Positions 26,572 to 36,231 of a stretch of DNA of 64,000 nucleotides are shown one piece after another. Where the stretch lies: positions 124,001 through 188,000 of the forward strand of contig NZ_NXLO01000002.1 of assembly GCF_003364295.1 (NCBI RefSeq), written 5' to 3'. Origin of the DNA: Helicobacter sp. MIT 99-5507 (GTDB lineage Bacteria; Campylobacterota; Campylobacteria; Campylobacterales; Helicobacteraceae). Every line of letters starts with the position of its first letter. The stretch's first letter is position 1. Under the pieces are notes generated by a model, which did no database searches, was not told where the DNA came from, and was given only the letters and a program-made list of their open reading frames with translations. The position numbers and the translations under genes were made by a program.

Positions 26572-27278
26572 AAAACTTATACGAAGAAAATAAAGAATCA
26601 CTAGAGAAATTGCAAAATAGTATCAAATATAATTTTAAAAATAAAAATCTCTTATTAGAATCTTTAACACATAAAAGTTATGATAAAAATAGAAATAATG
26701 AGAGATTAGAGTTTTTAGGTGATGCGGTGCTTGATTTGCTAATTGGTGAATATGTATATAAAAAGCTACCAAAAAGCAATGAAGGAGATTTGACAAAACT
26801 TCGTGCTAGCATGGTAAATGAAGCAAGTTTTGCAAAACTAGCAAGAGCAATAAATCTAGGAGATTATCTCTTTATTTCAAATGCAGAAATCAAAAATAAT
26901 GGTAAAGATAAGCCTTCTATTTTATCAAATGCCCTAGAAGCGCTCATTGGGGCAGTATATTTAGATAGCAATATAAATAATGCAAAAAAGATAAGTTATG
27001 CTCTTATAGAAAAAGTATATAAAAAATTAAATCCAGAAAATTTATTTAAAGATTATAAAACATTACTTCAAGAGCTAACACAAAGCATTTGCAGCTTGAT
27101 ACCAGAATATATTCTTATAGATTCAAGTGGTCCAGACCATAATAAAGTCTTTACAATGAAAATAGTAATAAATGGCATAGAATATGCTACAAAAAATGGT
27201 AAAAGCAAAAAAGAAGCCGAGCAAGCCTGTGCAAAAGCTGCATATGAGAAACTAAAAAAAACTAAAGAAAGGTTTTAG
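26568..27278 (+). CDS. rnc: Ribonuclease III
   Basis: Double-strand-specific RNase for rRNA precursor processing and mRNA regulation. The 236 residues include the catalytic signature [19 protein letters not shown], the second metal-ligand block [14 protein letters not shown], and a C-terminal dsRNA-binding domain ([12 protein letters not shown] ... [19 protein letters not shown]). Its start overlaps the rnhA stop by ATGA, and aroC begins three bases after its end. Confidence 0.97.
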   Translation: MKNLYEENKESLEKLQNSIKYNFKNKNLLLESLTHKSYDKNRNNERLEFLGDAVLDLLIGEYVYKKLPKSNEGDLTKLRASMVNEASFAKLARAINLGDYLFISNAEIKNNGKDKPSILSNALEALIGAVYLDSNINNAKKISYALIEKVYKKLNPENLFKDYKTLLQELTQSICSLIPEYILIDSSGPDHNKVFTMKIVINGIEYATKNGKSKKEAEQACAKAAYEKLKKTKERF

Positions 27279-27280
27279 AT

Positions 27281-28354
27281 ATGAATACTTTTGGAGAGAG
27301 GCTAAGGATTAGCACTTTTGGAGAATCTCATGGAAGCGGTATTGGCTGTATTATCGATGGTATGCCCTCAAATATAAAAGTAGATTTAGACTTTATACAA
27401 CATGAAATAGATAGAAGAAAAGGTGGATTAAATCTATATTCAACACAACGCAAAGAAAGCGACACAATAGAAATATTAAGCGGTGTATTTGAAGGATATA
27501 CTACAGGGACACCGATTGGAATCTTTATAAAAAACAATAATACAAAAAGTAGCGATTATGATGATATAAAAGATTTATTCCGCCCTAGTCACGCTGATTT
27601 TACATATTTTTATAAATATGATATTAGAGATTATCGTGGTGGTGGGCGAAGTAGCGCAAGGGAGAGCGTAGCAAGAGTAGCAAGCGGAGCATTTGCAAAA
27701 TTGTTACTAAATGAATTTAATATAAAAATAAAAAGTGGAATATACAGCATTGGTGGGTGTGAGTGTAAAAATATAGATTTTGATTATGCCCTAAAAAGTG
27801 ACATAAAAAGCCTAGATATTGATACAGAACAAGAACAAAAAGAATTGATAAGTAAAGCAAAGAAAAATCATGATAGTATTGGCGGGGTTGCTCTACTTTG
27901 TGCATCTAATGTACCTATTGGACTTGGTGAGCCACTTTATTACAAGCTAGATTCTGCAATCGGTAATTTAATGCTTGGATTAAATGGAGTAAAGGCAGTT
28001 GAAATTGGAAATGGCATAGAATCCTCAAAAATCTTTGGAAGCCAAAATAATGATGAAATTACAAAAAATGCCTTTCTAAGCAATAATAGCGGTGGAATCC
28101 TTGGAGGGATTAGCAATGGTGATGAAATAATAATAAAAGTCCATTTCAAGCCAACTCCTAGTATTTTCAAACCACAAAAAACGATATCAACAACGAATGA
28201 AGAGAGGATTTTAAACCTAAAAGGCAGACATGATCCATGTATCGCAGTGCGTGGTAGTGTAGTCGCAGAATCCATGCTTGCATTAATCATCGCTGATATG
28301 CTACTTTTAAATGCTAGTTCAAATATCAAATACCTAAAAAAAATATACAAATAG
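27281..28354 (+). CDS. aroC: Chorismate synthase
   Basis: Last step of the shikimate pathway, making chorismate from 5-enolpyruvylshikimate 3-phosphate with reduced FMN. The 357 residues carry the first signature [17 protein letters not shown], the second [21 protein letters not shown], and the third [20 protein letters not shown]. The protein seems intact. The pathway serves aromatic amino acids and, in this lineage, futalosine-route menaquinone (see mqnC), which also starts from chorismate. Confidence 0.97.
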   Translation: MNTFGERLRISTFGESHGSGIGCIIDGMPSNIKVDLDFIQHEIDRRKGGLNLYSTQRKESDTIEILSGVFEGYTTGTPIGIFIKNNNTKSSDYDDIKDLFRPSHADFTYFYKYDIRDYRGGGRSSARESVARVASGAFAKLLLNEFNIKIKSGIYSIGGCECKNIDFDYALKSDIKSLDIDTEQEQKELISKAKKNHDSIGGVALLCASNVPIGLGEPLYYKLDSAIGNLMLGLNGVKAVEIGNGIESSKIFGSQNNDEITKNAFLSNNSGGILGGISNGDEIIIKVHFKPTPSIFKPQKTISTTNEERILNLKGRHDPCIAVRGSVVAESMLALIIADMLLLNASSNIKYLKKIYK

Positions 28355-28406
28355 ATAATTTTCTTTTAAGGAAATATTCAAAAAAAAAATGTTTAAATTC
28401 TATTTA

Positions 28407-28430
28407 CTTTTACTCTACTAGAGTTAAAAG
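28407..28430 (+). promoter_or_regulatory. Imperfect hairpin between aroC and the second pseudopilin gene
   Basis: CTTTTACTCT pairs with AGAGTTAAAAG except for one extra A. It lies 27 bases before the ATG at 28457 and is preceded by an A10 run (28380-28389). With no T run after it, it could be a weak terminator for aroC or a leader structure for the pseudopilin gene. Confidence 0.3.
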
Positions 28431-28456
28431 AAATTTTATTTCACAAGGAGTTTAGA

Positions 28457-28993
28457 ATGAAAAGAAGTGGTTTCTCAATGATTGAATTGGTTTTTGTTAT
28501 CGTTATACTAGGAGTTTTGGCAGCAGTGGCTGTGCCTAGATTTGTAACAACAAGGACAGATGCACAAGTGGCAATGGCAAGAAGTGATATTGCCTCTACA
28601 CTAAAAGCAATCCCTGCAAGAGTCTTTGCAGAAAATCTAGACCCTACAGCATCAACTCCTACTGGATTTAGTTCATGGGGTGATTGGATGATAGATACAG
28701 GAGGACTTGATCGAGGTAGATGGCAAGTTGGTGGAAATGGTGCAAATGGAAACAATGGGATCCAACCAATTGGAAATGTAACACAAAATGGAGGATCAAC
28801 AAATACAACTGGTGGCTGTGGAGCAGTAATAGTGCTAGATACTACAACTGGTAATCTACAATTTAAACCTGAAAATATCAATCTATCTAATCACGGAAAT
28901 GCTGGGACATTTTGTAAAGCACTAAAAGAATCTTATCCAAGTGGATCAAATAGAATAATCCATCTTGCTACAACTGGAGCAGTGAAATTCTAA
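28457..28993 (+). CDS. Pseudopilin with prepilin cleavage site (178 aa)
   Basis: It begins MKRSG followed by FSMIELVFVIVILGVLAAVAV, a full prepilin site (Gly before the cut, Glu at +5) and methylation helix, then PRFVTTRTDAQVAMARSDIAS as in major pseudopilins of the GspG type. The middle is unusually Gly/Asn-rich (residues ~95-125) and the C-terminal half has a cysteine pair (GGCGAVIV, GTFCKAL). Like the gene at 18.3 kb, it has no secretion genes beside it. Ribosome site CAAGGAG; a strong hairpin follows the stop. Confidence 0.85.
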   Translation: MKRSGFSMIELVFVIVILGVLAAVAVPRFVTTRTDAQVAMARSDIASTLKAIPARVFAENLDPTASTPTGFSSWGDWMIDTGGLDRGRWQVGGNGANGNNGIQPIGNVTQNGGSTNTTGGCGAVIVLDTTTGNLQFKPENINLSNHGNAGTFCKALKESYPSGSNRIIHLATTGAVKF

Positions 28994-29006
28994 ACAACCT
29001 TCTTAA

Positions 29007-29030
29007 AGATTCTAGCTTAAGCTAGAATCT
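29007..29030 (+). terminator. 24-bp perfect palindrome after the pseudopilin gene (probable terminator)
   Basis: The 12-base arm beginning AGATTCTAGC is followed directly by its exact complement. It begins 14 bases after the stop, and AAAACTTTATATTTAT follows. The AGATTCT word also forms the arms of the hairpins at 2391 and 56699. Confidence 0.6.
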
Positions 29031-29141
29031 AAAACTTTATATTTATCTTTATTGTTACTTTTTGTTATTAAAAATTATCTCACTTAATATAACTAAAAAT
29101 ATCAAACTCTAAAATCAATTCAAAAATAATCTCTATAAAGT

Positions 29142-29147
29142 TATAAT
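29142..29147 (+). promoter_or_regulatory. Probable -10 box for gltS
   Basis: TATAAT occurs 39 bases before the ATG at 29181, within a 187-base, very AT-rich gap that otherwise holds only the terminator of the pseudopilin gene. Confidence 0.45.
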
Positions 29148-29180
29148 TATTTTTATAAATTTTAAGTTAGGAAATTATTT

Positions 29181-30413
29181 ATGGAACTTAATTTTTATGC
29201 TACTTTAGTGTGTATGGTTGCTGTGCTACTTATCGGTAGATTTATCATAAAAAGGATTGCATTTTTTCACAAATACAATATACCAGAATCTGTTGTAGGT
29301 GGGATTATTGCTGCTATTATATTATTTATACTAAATATAAAATTTAATGTGCAAATAAAATTTGATGAATCCATAAAAGAACCATTAATGCTTGCTTTTT
29401 TTGCTTCAATTGGGCTTAGTGCTGATTTTGCTTCATTGAAAAAACAAGGAAAAATCATAGTAATATTTCTATTTTGTGTAACGATTCTACTATTTGCACA
29501 AAATGCAATAGGTGTTTTATTATCACAAATTATGGGTGTAAATCCACTTCTTGGATTGCTTGGTGGATCTATTACAATGAGTGGAGGACATGGCACCGGT
29601 GCTGCGTGGGCGGATGTATTTATTAAAGAGCCATATTTATTTGCTCCTGCAAAAGAAGTAGCTCTTGCTTCAGCTACATTTGGGCTTATTATGGGCGGAA
29701 TCATTGGCGGACCTGTAGCTAGATATTTGATAAACAAAAACAATCTAAAGCCAGATATTGCAGAAAATAAAGATTATGAAATAAAAGATGATGATTACAA
29801 AGATGAAAGCTTATTTGAAACACCAAAAAAACAAAAACTAATAACAAGCGATACATTTATAGAATCTTTAGCACTTATTGCAATACCATTACTTATTGGG
29901 ACACAAATCGCAGGAACATTAAAAGATACTGCATTTTCATTACCTACATTTGTTTGGTGTTTATTTATTGGAGTATTGGTTAGAAATACCTTGCAAGGAC
30001 TAAAAGTCCATAAAGTATTTGATAGAGAGGTTTCTGTGATTGGAAATGTAAGCTTATCTTTGTTTTTAGCTCTTGCATTAATGACTATCAATCTATCACA
30101 ATTAGTAGCCCTTGCTGTGCCAATTTTGGTGATTCTAATAGCACAAGTTGGTTTGATGATATTATTTGCGATGTTTATTACATTTAAGATTATGGGCAAG
30201 AACTATGATGCAGCGGTATTGTCTGCAGGACATTGTGGATTTGGTCTTGGGGCAATGCCAACTGCTATGGTAAATATACAAACAATCACAAATCATTATG
30301 GTCCAAGCCATTTGGCATTTATCGTTGTGCCTTTGGTTGGAGCATTTTTTATTGATTTAATTAATGCATTAACAATACAGGGATTTTTGTATTTTATTAA
30401 ATTTTTTTATTAA
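29181..30413 (+). CDS. gltS: Sodium/glutamate symporter
   Basis: Inner-membrane Na+-coupled glutamate carrier of the ESS family, 410 residues with about ten hydrophobic segments. The two pore-loop repeats have the expected GSITMSGGHGTGAAWADVF near residue 130 and AGHCGFGLGAMPTAMVNIQ near residue 350, and PESVVGGIIAA lies at the N-terminus. A charged cytoplasmic loop (about 195-220) splits the halves. It is transcribed alone, and its last 17 bases overlap the convergent murG 3' end. Confidence 0.93.
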   Translation: MELNFYATLVCMVAVLLIGRFIIKRIAFFHKYNIPESVVGGIIAAIILFILNIKFNVQIKFDESIKEPLMLAFFASIGLSADFASLKKQGKIIVIFLFCVTILLFAQNAIGVLLSQIMGVNPLLGLLGGSITMSGGHGTGAAWADVFIKEPYLFAPAKEVALASATFGLIMGGIIGGPVARYLINKNNLKPDIAENKDYEIKDDDYKDESLFETPKKQKLITSDTFIESLALIAIPLLIGTQIAGTLKDTAFSLPTFVWCLFIGVLVRNTLQGLKVHKVFDREVSVIGNVSLSLFLALALMTINLSQLVALAVPILVILIAQVGLMILFAMFITFKIMGKNYDAAVLSAGHCGFGLGAMPTAMVNIQTITNHYGPSHLAFIVVPLVGAFFIDLINALTIQGFLYFIKFFY

Positions 30414-31479
30414 TCTTTGAAATAATTACATCAATTATCTCATCTACGCCATTTGGCGAAATTATGCTTTTTAGATTCTTGCTAGATTCATATAGATTCA
30501 AATTATCTATATAGTTAAAAAAATCATCTTTATTTAATTTATCTTGTAAAGTGATTTTACATAAATCGCCTAAAAATAGAGCATTAAAATATTGATGGTT
30601 TTTTGCAGCATAAGGATATGGTATAAAAAGGCTAGGAAGTCTATTTGCACACAATTCCCAAAGGCTACTAGCTCCACTTCTAGATATACAAAAATCTGCT
30701 TTTTGTATATATTTAATCAATTCTTTAGTGAAGCTAAATAGGGTTATTGTAGCACCATTTTTAGAGATAAATTTCACACCTTCATCATTTTTTTTGATCT
30801 CATCAAATCCAATATTTTTATATTCATCAAAAAGATGTTTAAATTCTAGCTTTCCGCATTGATGAATGATATTTATATTCCTATCTATTAAATCACTAGC
30901 GATACTTAATGCAAATGCATTAATAGCACTTGCCCCTTGTGAGCCACCAATAAAAATAATTGTATTTAAATTTTGCCTATCTCTTGCAAATTTGAAAAAA
31001 TCATTATTAATAGGATATGAAGTCTTTATAAAACCCTCCAAGCCAAAACTGCAAAATTTTGCTTTTGCAAATGGAGATAAGATCTTATTTAATGTGCCAA
31101 GCACAGAATTTTGCTCGTGAATAAAAAGTGGGATTCTGCTTATAACACTAGCAAAACTAGCTCCTCCAGCACTAAAGCCCCCTACACTAATAACTGCATC
31201 AATTTTATATTTTTTTAGAATTGTTATACTTGAAAATATCGCTTTTACTTGCAAATAAAGTGATTTCAATTTCGCAAAGCCTCTCTTATTTACAACTCCA
31301 CTAGATTCTAAAAAATAACAATTTTTAAAAATATCACTATCTTCAAACCACAATCTATCTTGACCGCTAGTAGAACCAATATAATAGATATTAAACCCAC
31401 GATTTTTACAAGAGATGGCAAGTGCCTTAGCAATGCTTAAATGTCCGCCTGTGCCTCCGCCTGTAATTAATATATTCAT
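30397..31479 (-). CDS. murG: UDP-GlcNAc:undecaprenyl-PP-MurNAc-pentapeptide GlcNAc transferase
   Basis: Peripheral membrane enzyme that makes lipid II from lipid I for peptidoglycan. The 360 residues begin MNILITGGGTGGHLSIAKALA, with the glycine loop, followed by VISVGGFSAGGASFAS and FIHEQNSVLGTLNK; the C-terminal donor domain has FIGGSQGASAIN and ISRSGASSLWELCANRLPSLFIPYPYA. It overlaps the LysE-type gene upstream by four bases and so belongs to a minus-strand run with it. The 3' ends of murG and gltS overlap. Confidence 0.95.
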   Translation of the reverse strand: MNILITGGGTGGHLSIAKALAISCKNRGFNIYYIGSTSGQDRLWFEDSDIFKNCYFLESSGVVNKRGFAKLKSLYLQVKAIFSSITILKKYKIDAVISVGGFSAGGASFASVISRIPLFIHEQNSVLGTLNKILSPFAKAKFCSFGLEGFIKTSYPINNDFFKFARDRQNLNTIIFIGGSQGASAINAFALSIASDLIDRNINIIHQCGKLEFKHLFDEYKNIGFDEIKKNDEGVKFISKNGATITLFSFTKELIKYIQKADFCISRSGASSLWELCANRLPSLFIPYPYAAKNHQYFNALFLGDLCKITLQDKLNKDDFFNYIDNLNLYESSKNLKSIISPNGVDEIIDVIISKINKKI

Positions 31480-32048
31480 AATAAATCCCTAAAAAGTCTA
31501 ATAAGTAAAATTACAACAAATATAAGAAAAATAAATGCACAAATTTTATCTATTATATTAAATAATTTGTTTGTTATAAATCCCCTAAAATACAAAGCAA
31601 TAAAAATTACTAATAAAAATGAACTAAACAATCCTAAAAATAAAAGTGTTAGATTAAATAGCATATTTTTATCCATATATGGAGCAACAATAATACTAAA
31701 AAATAAAATTGCCTTTGGATTTGAGAGATTTATAAATAAACCTCTTTTATATCCACCAACTATTTTAGAATCTTTGAAATCTAAATTGTTATCATTTTTA
31801 TATAGTAAAAAACTAAGATACAAAAGATAAATAACCCCAAATATACTTAACACAATTTGAGCAAAATTGCTTGTAAAAAAATTTACAAAACCAAAATATA
31901 AAATTGCTAGATAAAAAATCCATCCACTTGCAATACCAAACAATGTAATTAGTGCTTTTTTTATCCCGAATCTAAGCGTAGTTTGAAGTATGAGTAAAAT
32001 ATCGGGTCCCGGTGTAATAGCCCCAATAAATGCTATAAGAAAAATCAT
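31476..32048 (-). CDS. LysE/RhtB family amino-acid exporter
   Basis: A small inner-membrane exporter of 190 residues with six hydrophobic stretches. The N-terminus has the family pattern FIGAITPGPDILLILQTTLRFG, then ALITLFGIASGWIFYLAIL and LFINLSNPKAILFFSIIVAPYM in the middle. The exported substrate (lysine, threonine, homoserine or similar) cannot be read from the sequence. It overlaps murG by four bases and starts 9 bases after the stop of the GT90 gene. Confidence 0.88.
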   Translation of the reverse strand: MIFLIAFIGAITPGPDILLILQTTLRFGIKKALITLFGIASGWIFYLAILYFGFVNFFTSNFAQIVLSIFGVIYLLYLSFLLYKNDNNLDFKDSKIVGGYKRGLFINLSNPKAILFFSIIVAPYMDKNMLFNLTLLFLGLFSSFLLVIFIALYFRGFITNKLFNIIDKICAFIFLIFVVILLIRLFRDLL

Positions 32049-32057
32049 AAATAACCC

Positions 32058-32993
32058 TTAATTAGTAAATTTAAAATATTTCTCTAAAACTAAAAGTGAT
32101 ATTATAATTTCTCTCTTTTTATCCATAAATTCTTTACAATAAGAATTTGCATTATTGATGATTTTTTCTGCTAATTCTGGGTTGTTTTTATAATAATCAA
32201 TTTTTTCAAATACATTATTATAATCATCATCAATCTCAATATAATGATAATCTCCTTTTAATCTCCCCTCCATAAACCAAGTCTCAAATTTTGGTTTTGG
32301 CATCACCGCGATAGAATTGCTATTCATAATCCATTTTAGATTGCTTGCTACATCATTTCCTTCTAATGATAAAATAAATTTATGTTTTAAATGTTCTTTC
32401 TTGCTTGATTTTGGCTTGATAAAATCTTTATTAGATTCTCCAATGCTTCCTACATGTCCTAAATCACATCTATCATCATGAAAATATTTATTTAAAAACC
32501 TAATACGATGTTCTTGATATACGCCCCCTCGAAAATACAAAATATCATCTTTTTTATAAAATGGGATCTTATCTTCTATAAAGCTAAAATGCCTTATTTT
32601 ATCTAGGTTTAAAAGTATGTTATTTTTATTATTGGAATCTATAGGACGAGATTTTGTAAGTGCAGGATATGAAAGATCATAATTTACATCTCCACTCTCT
32701 AAAATAAATTCTAAATCTTTAGGAAAATATACCAAATATTCATAACTATCATAAAAGTAATTGATTAGCTTTTTTGGTATTTTATAATCTTTAATTGCAA
32801 TTTTCTTATTACAACCCCACTCTACTTGCATATCAATTTTAGAATCCAATTTATTGTAATAATTCACTCTATCAATGATGTATTTATAATCGCTTCTTTG
32901 CTCTACCTTATCTAAATATTTATGTTTATCAAATAAGATTTTTGGTGCTAAATATCTAAGTATTCCATTCAGATTATAGAAAAACCTCCGCAT
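32058..32993 (-). CDS. GT90-type glycosyltransferase (LPS sugar transferase)
   Basis: 311 residues, no membrane segment. The pattern follows family GT90 (CAP10/LpsA-like): YFRGGVYQEHRIRFLNKYF, then KHKFILSLEGNDVASNLKWIMNSNSIAVM and FETWFMEGRLKGDYHYIEI with the conserved EG.D.AS..KW block, and a helical end. Bacterial members add sugars to lipooligosaccharide. The sugar and acceptor are unknown. It lies one base from tyrA and 9 from the LysE-type gene, in a minus-strand run that includes murG. Confidence 0.8.
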   Translation of the reverse strand: MRRFFYNLNGILRYLAPKILFDKHKYLDKVEQRSDYKYIIDRVNYYNKLDSKIDMQVEWGCNKKIAIKDYKIPKKLINYFYDSYEYLVYFPKDLEFILESGDVNYDLSYPALTKSRPIDSNNKNNILLNLDKIRHFSFIEDKIPFYKKDDILYFRGGVYQEHRIRFLNKYFHDDRCDLGHVGSIGESNKDFIKPKSSKKEHLKHKFILSLEGNDVASNLKWIMNSNSIAVMPKPKFETWFMEGRLKGDYHYIEIDDDYNNVFEKIDYYKNNPELAEKIINNANSYCKEFMDKKREIIISLLVLEKYFKFTN

Positions 32994-32994
32994 T

Positions 32995-33822
32995 TTAGAG
33001 AATCTCTCTTAATTTATTAGCACTAATCATCCAATCTTTCAATTCATCAAATTGATTATTCTCAATCAATTTTTTTGCATAACAAAGTTCATCTAATATC
33101 GTATCAATAGATTCTAATAGATTATCTTTATTTTGCTTTGCTATTGCAGACCACATCACTCCGCTACTTTTACTAATCCTACTCATTCCTTTAAAGCCAC
33201 CGCCAGCAATAGCTACAATATCTTGAGGATTCTCTTGCTTTAAAACTGCATTTGCTAAAGCATAGCTTAAAATATGTGGCATGTGGCTAATAAATGCTGT
33301 ATGTCTATCGTGGTCTTTGCTATCCATTTTGATTATATTCATACCAAGTTTCATACAAATTTCTCTAGCTAAATTTAGCTGATATTGTCCGCTTTTTGCA
33401 ATATCTACAAAAATCATAATTTGATTTTTATATAAGTCCTTAAAAGCTGCTTTTGGTCCAAAATTTTCTGTGCCACACATCGGGTGCAAACTAACAAAAT
33501 TATTTCTTAATGATTGTGGGATAGATTTTACAATCTCTTTTTTAACTCCACCAAAATCAATCACTAATTGATCATCTCTTAGATTTTTAATATTCTTTAT
33601 AATCTCTACAATAGAATCTACAGGAGTGCATAAAAAAATCACATCACAATCTAAAATCCCTTTAAAATCAAGGCATTCATCTACAAGTCCAAGATAAATA
33701 GCCTGTCTTCTATGCACAGGATTTGAATCATCACCTACAATAAGACTAAATAATGAGCTTTCTTTTAGAGCCAATCCCAAGCTTCCGCCCATAAGACCAA
33801 GTCCTATGATTCCTGCTTTCAT
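32995..33822 (-). CDS. tyrA: Prephenate dehydrogenase
   Basis: Converts prephenate to 4-hydroxyphenylpyruvate with NAD(P)+ for tyrosine synthesis. The 275 residues start with a Rossmann turn GIIGLGLMGGSLGLALKE, then VIFLCTPVDSIVEII, FVSLHPMCGTENFGP (substrate histidine) and DSKDHDRHTAFISHMPHILSYALA (catalytic histidine). No chorismate mutase domain is fused. It heads the minus-strand run tyrA, GT90, LysE, murG, and is divergent from bamA. Confidence 0.93.
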   Translation of the reverse strand: MKAGIIGLGLMGGSLGLALKESSLFSLIVGDDSNPVHRRQAIYLGLVDECLDFKGILDCDVIFLCTPVDSIVEIIKNIKNLRDDQLVIDFGGVKKEIVKSIPQSLRNNFVSLHPMCGTENFGPKAAFKDLYKNQIMIFVDIAKSGQYQLNLAREICMKLGMNIIKMDSKDHDRHTAFISHMPHILSYALANAVLKQENPQDIVAIAGGGFKGMSRISKSSGVMWSAIAKQNKDNLLESIDTILDELCYAKKLIENNQFDELKDWMISANKLREIL

Positions 33823-33882
33823 TTTTAATCCTTTTAAATTATTCCTTAAATATTATGTAGTAGAATTATAGCTTTTAAAAAT

Positions 33883-33888
33883 TATAAT
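33883..33888 (+). promoter_or_regulatory. Probable -10 box for the bamA operon
   Basis: TATAAT lies 67 bases before the bamA ATG in the 132-base gap between divergent tyrA and bamA; the region is nearly all A and T, so confidence is moderate. Confidence 0.35.
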
Positions 33889-33954
33889 TATTTTTTTCAA
33901 TATTTTTATAGCTAGATATCATAAATGCTAGCATCTCAAGGAAATAAAACTTAA

Positions 33955-36213
33955 ATGAGAATTATCACTCTAATTTGCTTATTAAATTCTATTGTATTTG
34001 CAAGTGAGATAAAGTCAATAACATACAATGGCTTAATTAGGATGTCATATTTAATAGCAAATGAGATTGCTAATATTAAAGTTGGCGATGAATTAGATAA
34101 AGAAAAAGTCAATCAAGCAATCATTGCATTTTATAAACAAGATTATTTTGATGATATATATGTAACTTTTGATGACAACAATGGAAATCTAAACTTCTAC
34201 TTCAAAGAAAAACCAACCATTAATAATATAGAAATAAAAGGCTATGGCAACGAAAAAGAAACAACAGAGATTGAAAAATTAATCAATATTAAAAGAGGCG
34301 ATACTTATGATATATACAAAGAACAATATGCAAAAGAAATCATAACTAAAACACTAGAAGACAAAGGTATATATGGCTCTGTAGTAGAAGTCGATAATAT
34401 AAAAATCGAAGATTCTATAAGTCTTATATTTAATGTAAATAAAGGTGAAAATATCATCATTAGAAAGTCATATTATGAAGGCGCTACGCTCCCTAAAGAT
34501 GAAATAGAATCCCTTAGTGCAAATAGAGAAAGGCATAGTTGGCTAGGCTGGCTTCCTTGGTGGAGTAATGGTGAGTTAAAACTAAAAGAATTAGAATTTG
34601 ACAATCTTAGAATCCAAGATGTTTATATGAGAAAAGGATATCTTGACGCAGTCATTTCAAATCCCCTAGTAAATGCAAACTTTTTAAATTATGATGCAAC
34701 TCTTATATATAAAGTAATAGAAGGAAAAAGATATAAAGTAAATGGTGTTGAAATTAGAAAAAATGACGATACTGATGATATTTTTCCTATTACCACACTA
34801 GAAGAATTAATAAAAATCAAAGAAGGTGAATATTTCAATATAGAAAGTGTTAGAAATGACATTGAGATTCTACGATCACATATAATGGATCAAGGATATG
34901 CATATGCAAGAATCCTGCCAGATTTGGATAAAAATGAAGAAAATGCGGAAGTCAAAGTCATCTTTAGCGTAGATATAGGCAAAAAAGTCCATATAAACAA
35001 TGTTATAGTCACAGGAAATACCGTTAGTGCAGATAGAATCATAAGAAGAGAAATACTTATCGCCCCAGGTGATATATATAGTATAACAGATATAAGAAAA
35101 AGTGAAAATGCTCTTCGTAGAACGGGTTTTTTTGATAAAGTCCAAATATCAGAGATTAGAGTTGATGAAACTTCTATGAATTTATTAGTTGAAGTAGTAG
35201 AAGGGCGAACAGGCGAAATTATGTTTGGACTTGGCTATGGAAGCTATGATAAGCTAATGGTAAATGCCTCACTAAAAGAAAGAAATCTATTTGGCACAGG
35301 AATAAGCACACAATTTTATGTCAATTATAGTAAATATACACAACTATTTAATATTGGAATTACAAATCCTAGAATCCTAGATTCAGAATATAGCTCTTCT
35401 ATTAATCTTTATCAAAGTTATTTTAATAATTATGACTATATAGAAACTTCAACTGGATTTAATATATCTTTTGGAAGAAATCTTACAGACACTCTAGCTG
35501 CAAATGTGGTATATGAGCTTTCAAAAACTAGAATTAGTGATTTTGAGGATCAAGCACAAGGTGGATTGTTATATGCTAATTATTTTCCAATAAATGGTGT
35601 TTTAAAAAGCTCGATTACACCTGGACTTTATTTTGATAATACAGATGATTATTATTTCCCAAAAAATGGTGCGATACTAGAGGCTAGCTCAGAATTTGCA
35701 GGACTTGGTGGAAATGCAAAATATATAAAATTATTTGGAAAAGCTGGATTATATTATCATCTACAAAATTTAATTGATTTTGATTTGATCCTTAGATATA
35801 AAGCACAAATTGGTGGAATCTTTGGTGAAATCGGTAATAAAGGTATAAAAGGTGTGCCGATTACAAATACATTTTATATGGGCGGTATTGGCACGGTTAG
35901 AGGATATGAAACATATTCTCTAACACCTAGAGATACAAATGGTTTAAGAATTGGTGGAAGATATATTTTTGCAAACTCAATAGAAGCTAGCTATGGATTT
36001 TTAAGTGCTATAAATATGAGAATTGCTGCCTTTTTTGATTATGGGATGATTGGTAGAGATAAATTTAATGAAATAGATAGAATGTCATGGGGATTGGCAC
36101 TTGAGTGGGTATCGCCAATAGGTCCTCTTGTATTTGTATTTCCATTTGCCATCAATCCAAAAGAAGGTGATAATACATCTAGCTTTGAATTTACAATGGG
36201 AACAAGATTCTAG
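33955..36213 (+). CDS. bamA: Outer-membrane protein assembly factor BamA
   Basis: Central pore of the BAM machine that inserts beta-barrel proteins. The 752 residues begin with a short signal peptide (ITLICLLNSIVFA), followed by about five POTRA repeats (for example VNNVIVTGNTVSADRIIRREILIAPGD near residue 360) and a barrel from ~410 with GLGYGSYDKLMVNASLKERNLFG, the lid-lock VRGY motif in FYMGGIGTVRGYETYSLTP, and the final FTMGTRF with terminal Phe. It is followed 18 bases later by mqnC, and then by the M16 gene, the order I recall for H. pylori. Confidence 0.95.
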   Translation: MRIITLICLLNSIVFASEIKSITYNGLIRMSYLIANEIANIKVGDELDKEKVNQAIIAFYKQDYFDDIYVTFDDNNGNLNFYFKEKPTINNIEIKGYGNEKETTEIEKLINIKRGDTYDIYKEQYAKEIITKTLEDKGIYGSVVEVDNIKIEDSISLIFNVNKGENIIIRKSYYEGATLPKDEIESLSANRERHSWLGWLPWWSNGELKLKELEFDNLRIQDVYMRKGYLDAVISNPLVNANFLNYDATLIYKVIEGKRYKVNGVEIRKNDDTDDIFPITTLEELIKIKEGEYFNIESVRNDIEILRSHIMDQGYAYARILPDLDKNEENAEVKVIFSVDIGKKVHINNVIVTGNTVSADRIIRREILIAPGDIYSITDIRKSENALRRTGFFDKVQISEIRVDETSMNLLVEVVEGRTGEIMFGLGYGSYDKLMVNASLKERNLFGTGISTQFYVNYSKYTQLFNIGITNPRILDSEYSSSINLYQSYFNNYDYIETSTGFNISFGRNLTDTLAANVVYELSKTRISDFEDQAQGGLLYANYFPINGVLKSSITPGLYFDNTDDYYFPKNGAILEASSEFAGLGGNAKYIKLFGKAGLYYHLQNLIDFDLILRYKAQIGGIFGEIGNKGIKGVPITNTFYMGGIGTVRGYETYSLTPRDTNGLRIGGRYIFANSIEASYGFLSAINMRIAAFFDYGMIGRDKFNEIDRMSWGLALEWVSPIGPLVFVFPFAINPKEGDNTSSFEFTMGTRF

Positions 36214-36231
36214 CTATAACAAGGAATATTT

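Noticed and set aside
28441-28881. Antisense frame of 146 codons over the pseudopilin gene
   Set aside because: It is a compositional shadow: no ribosome site, no domain, and the sense frame is a clear pseudopilin.
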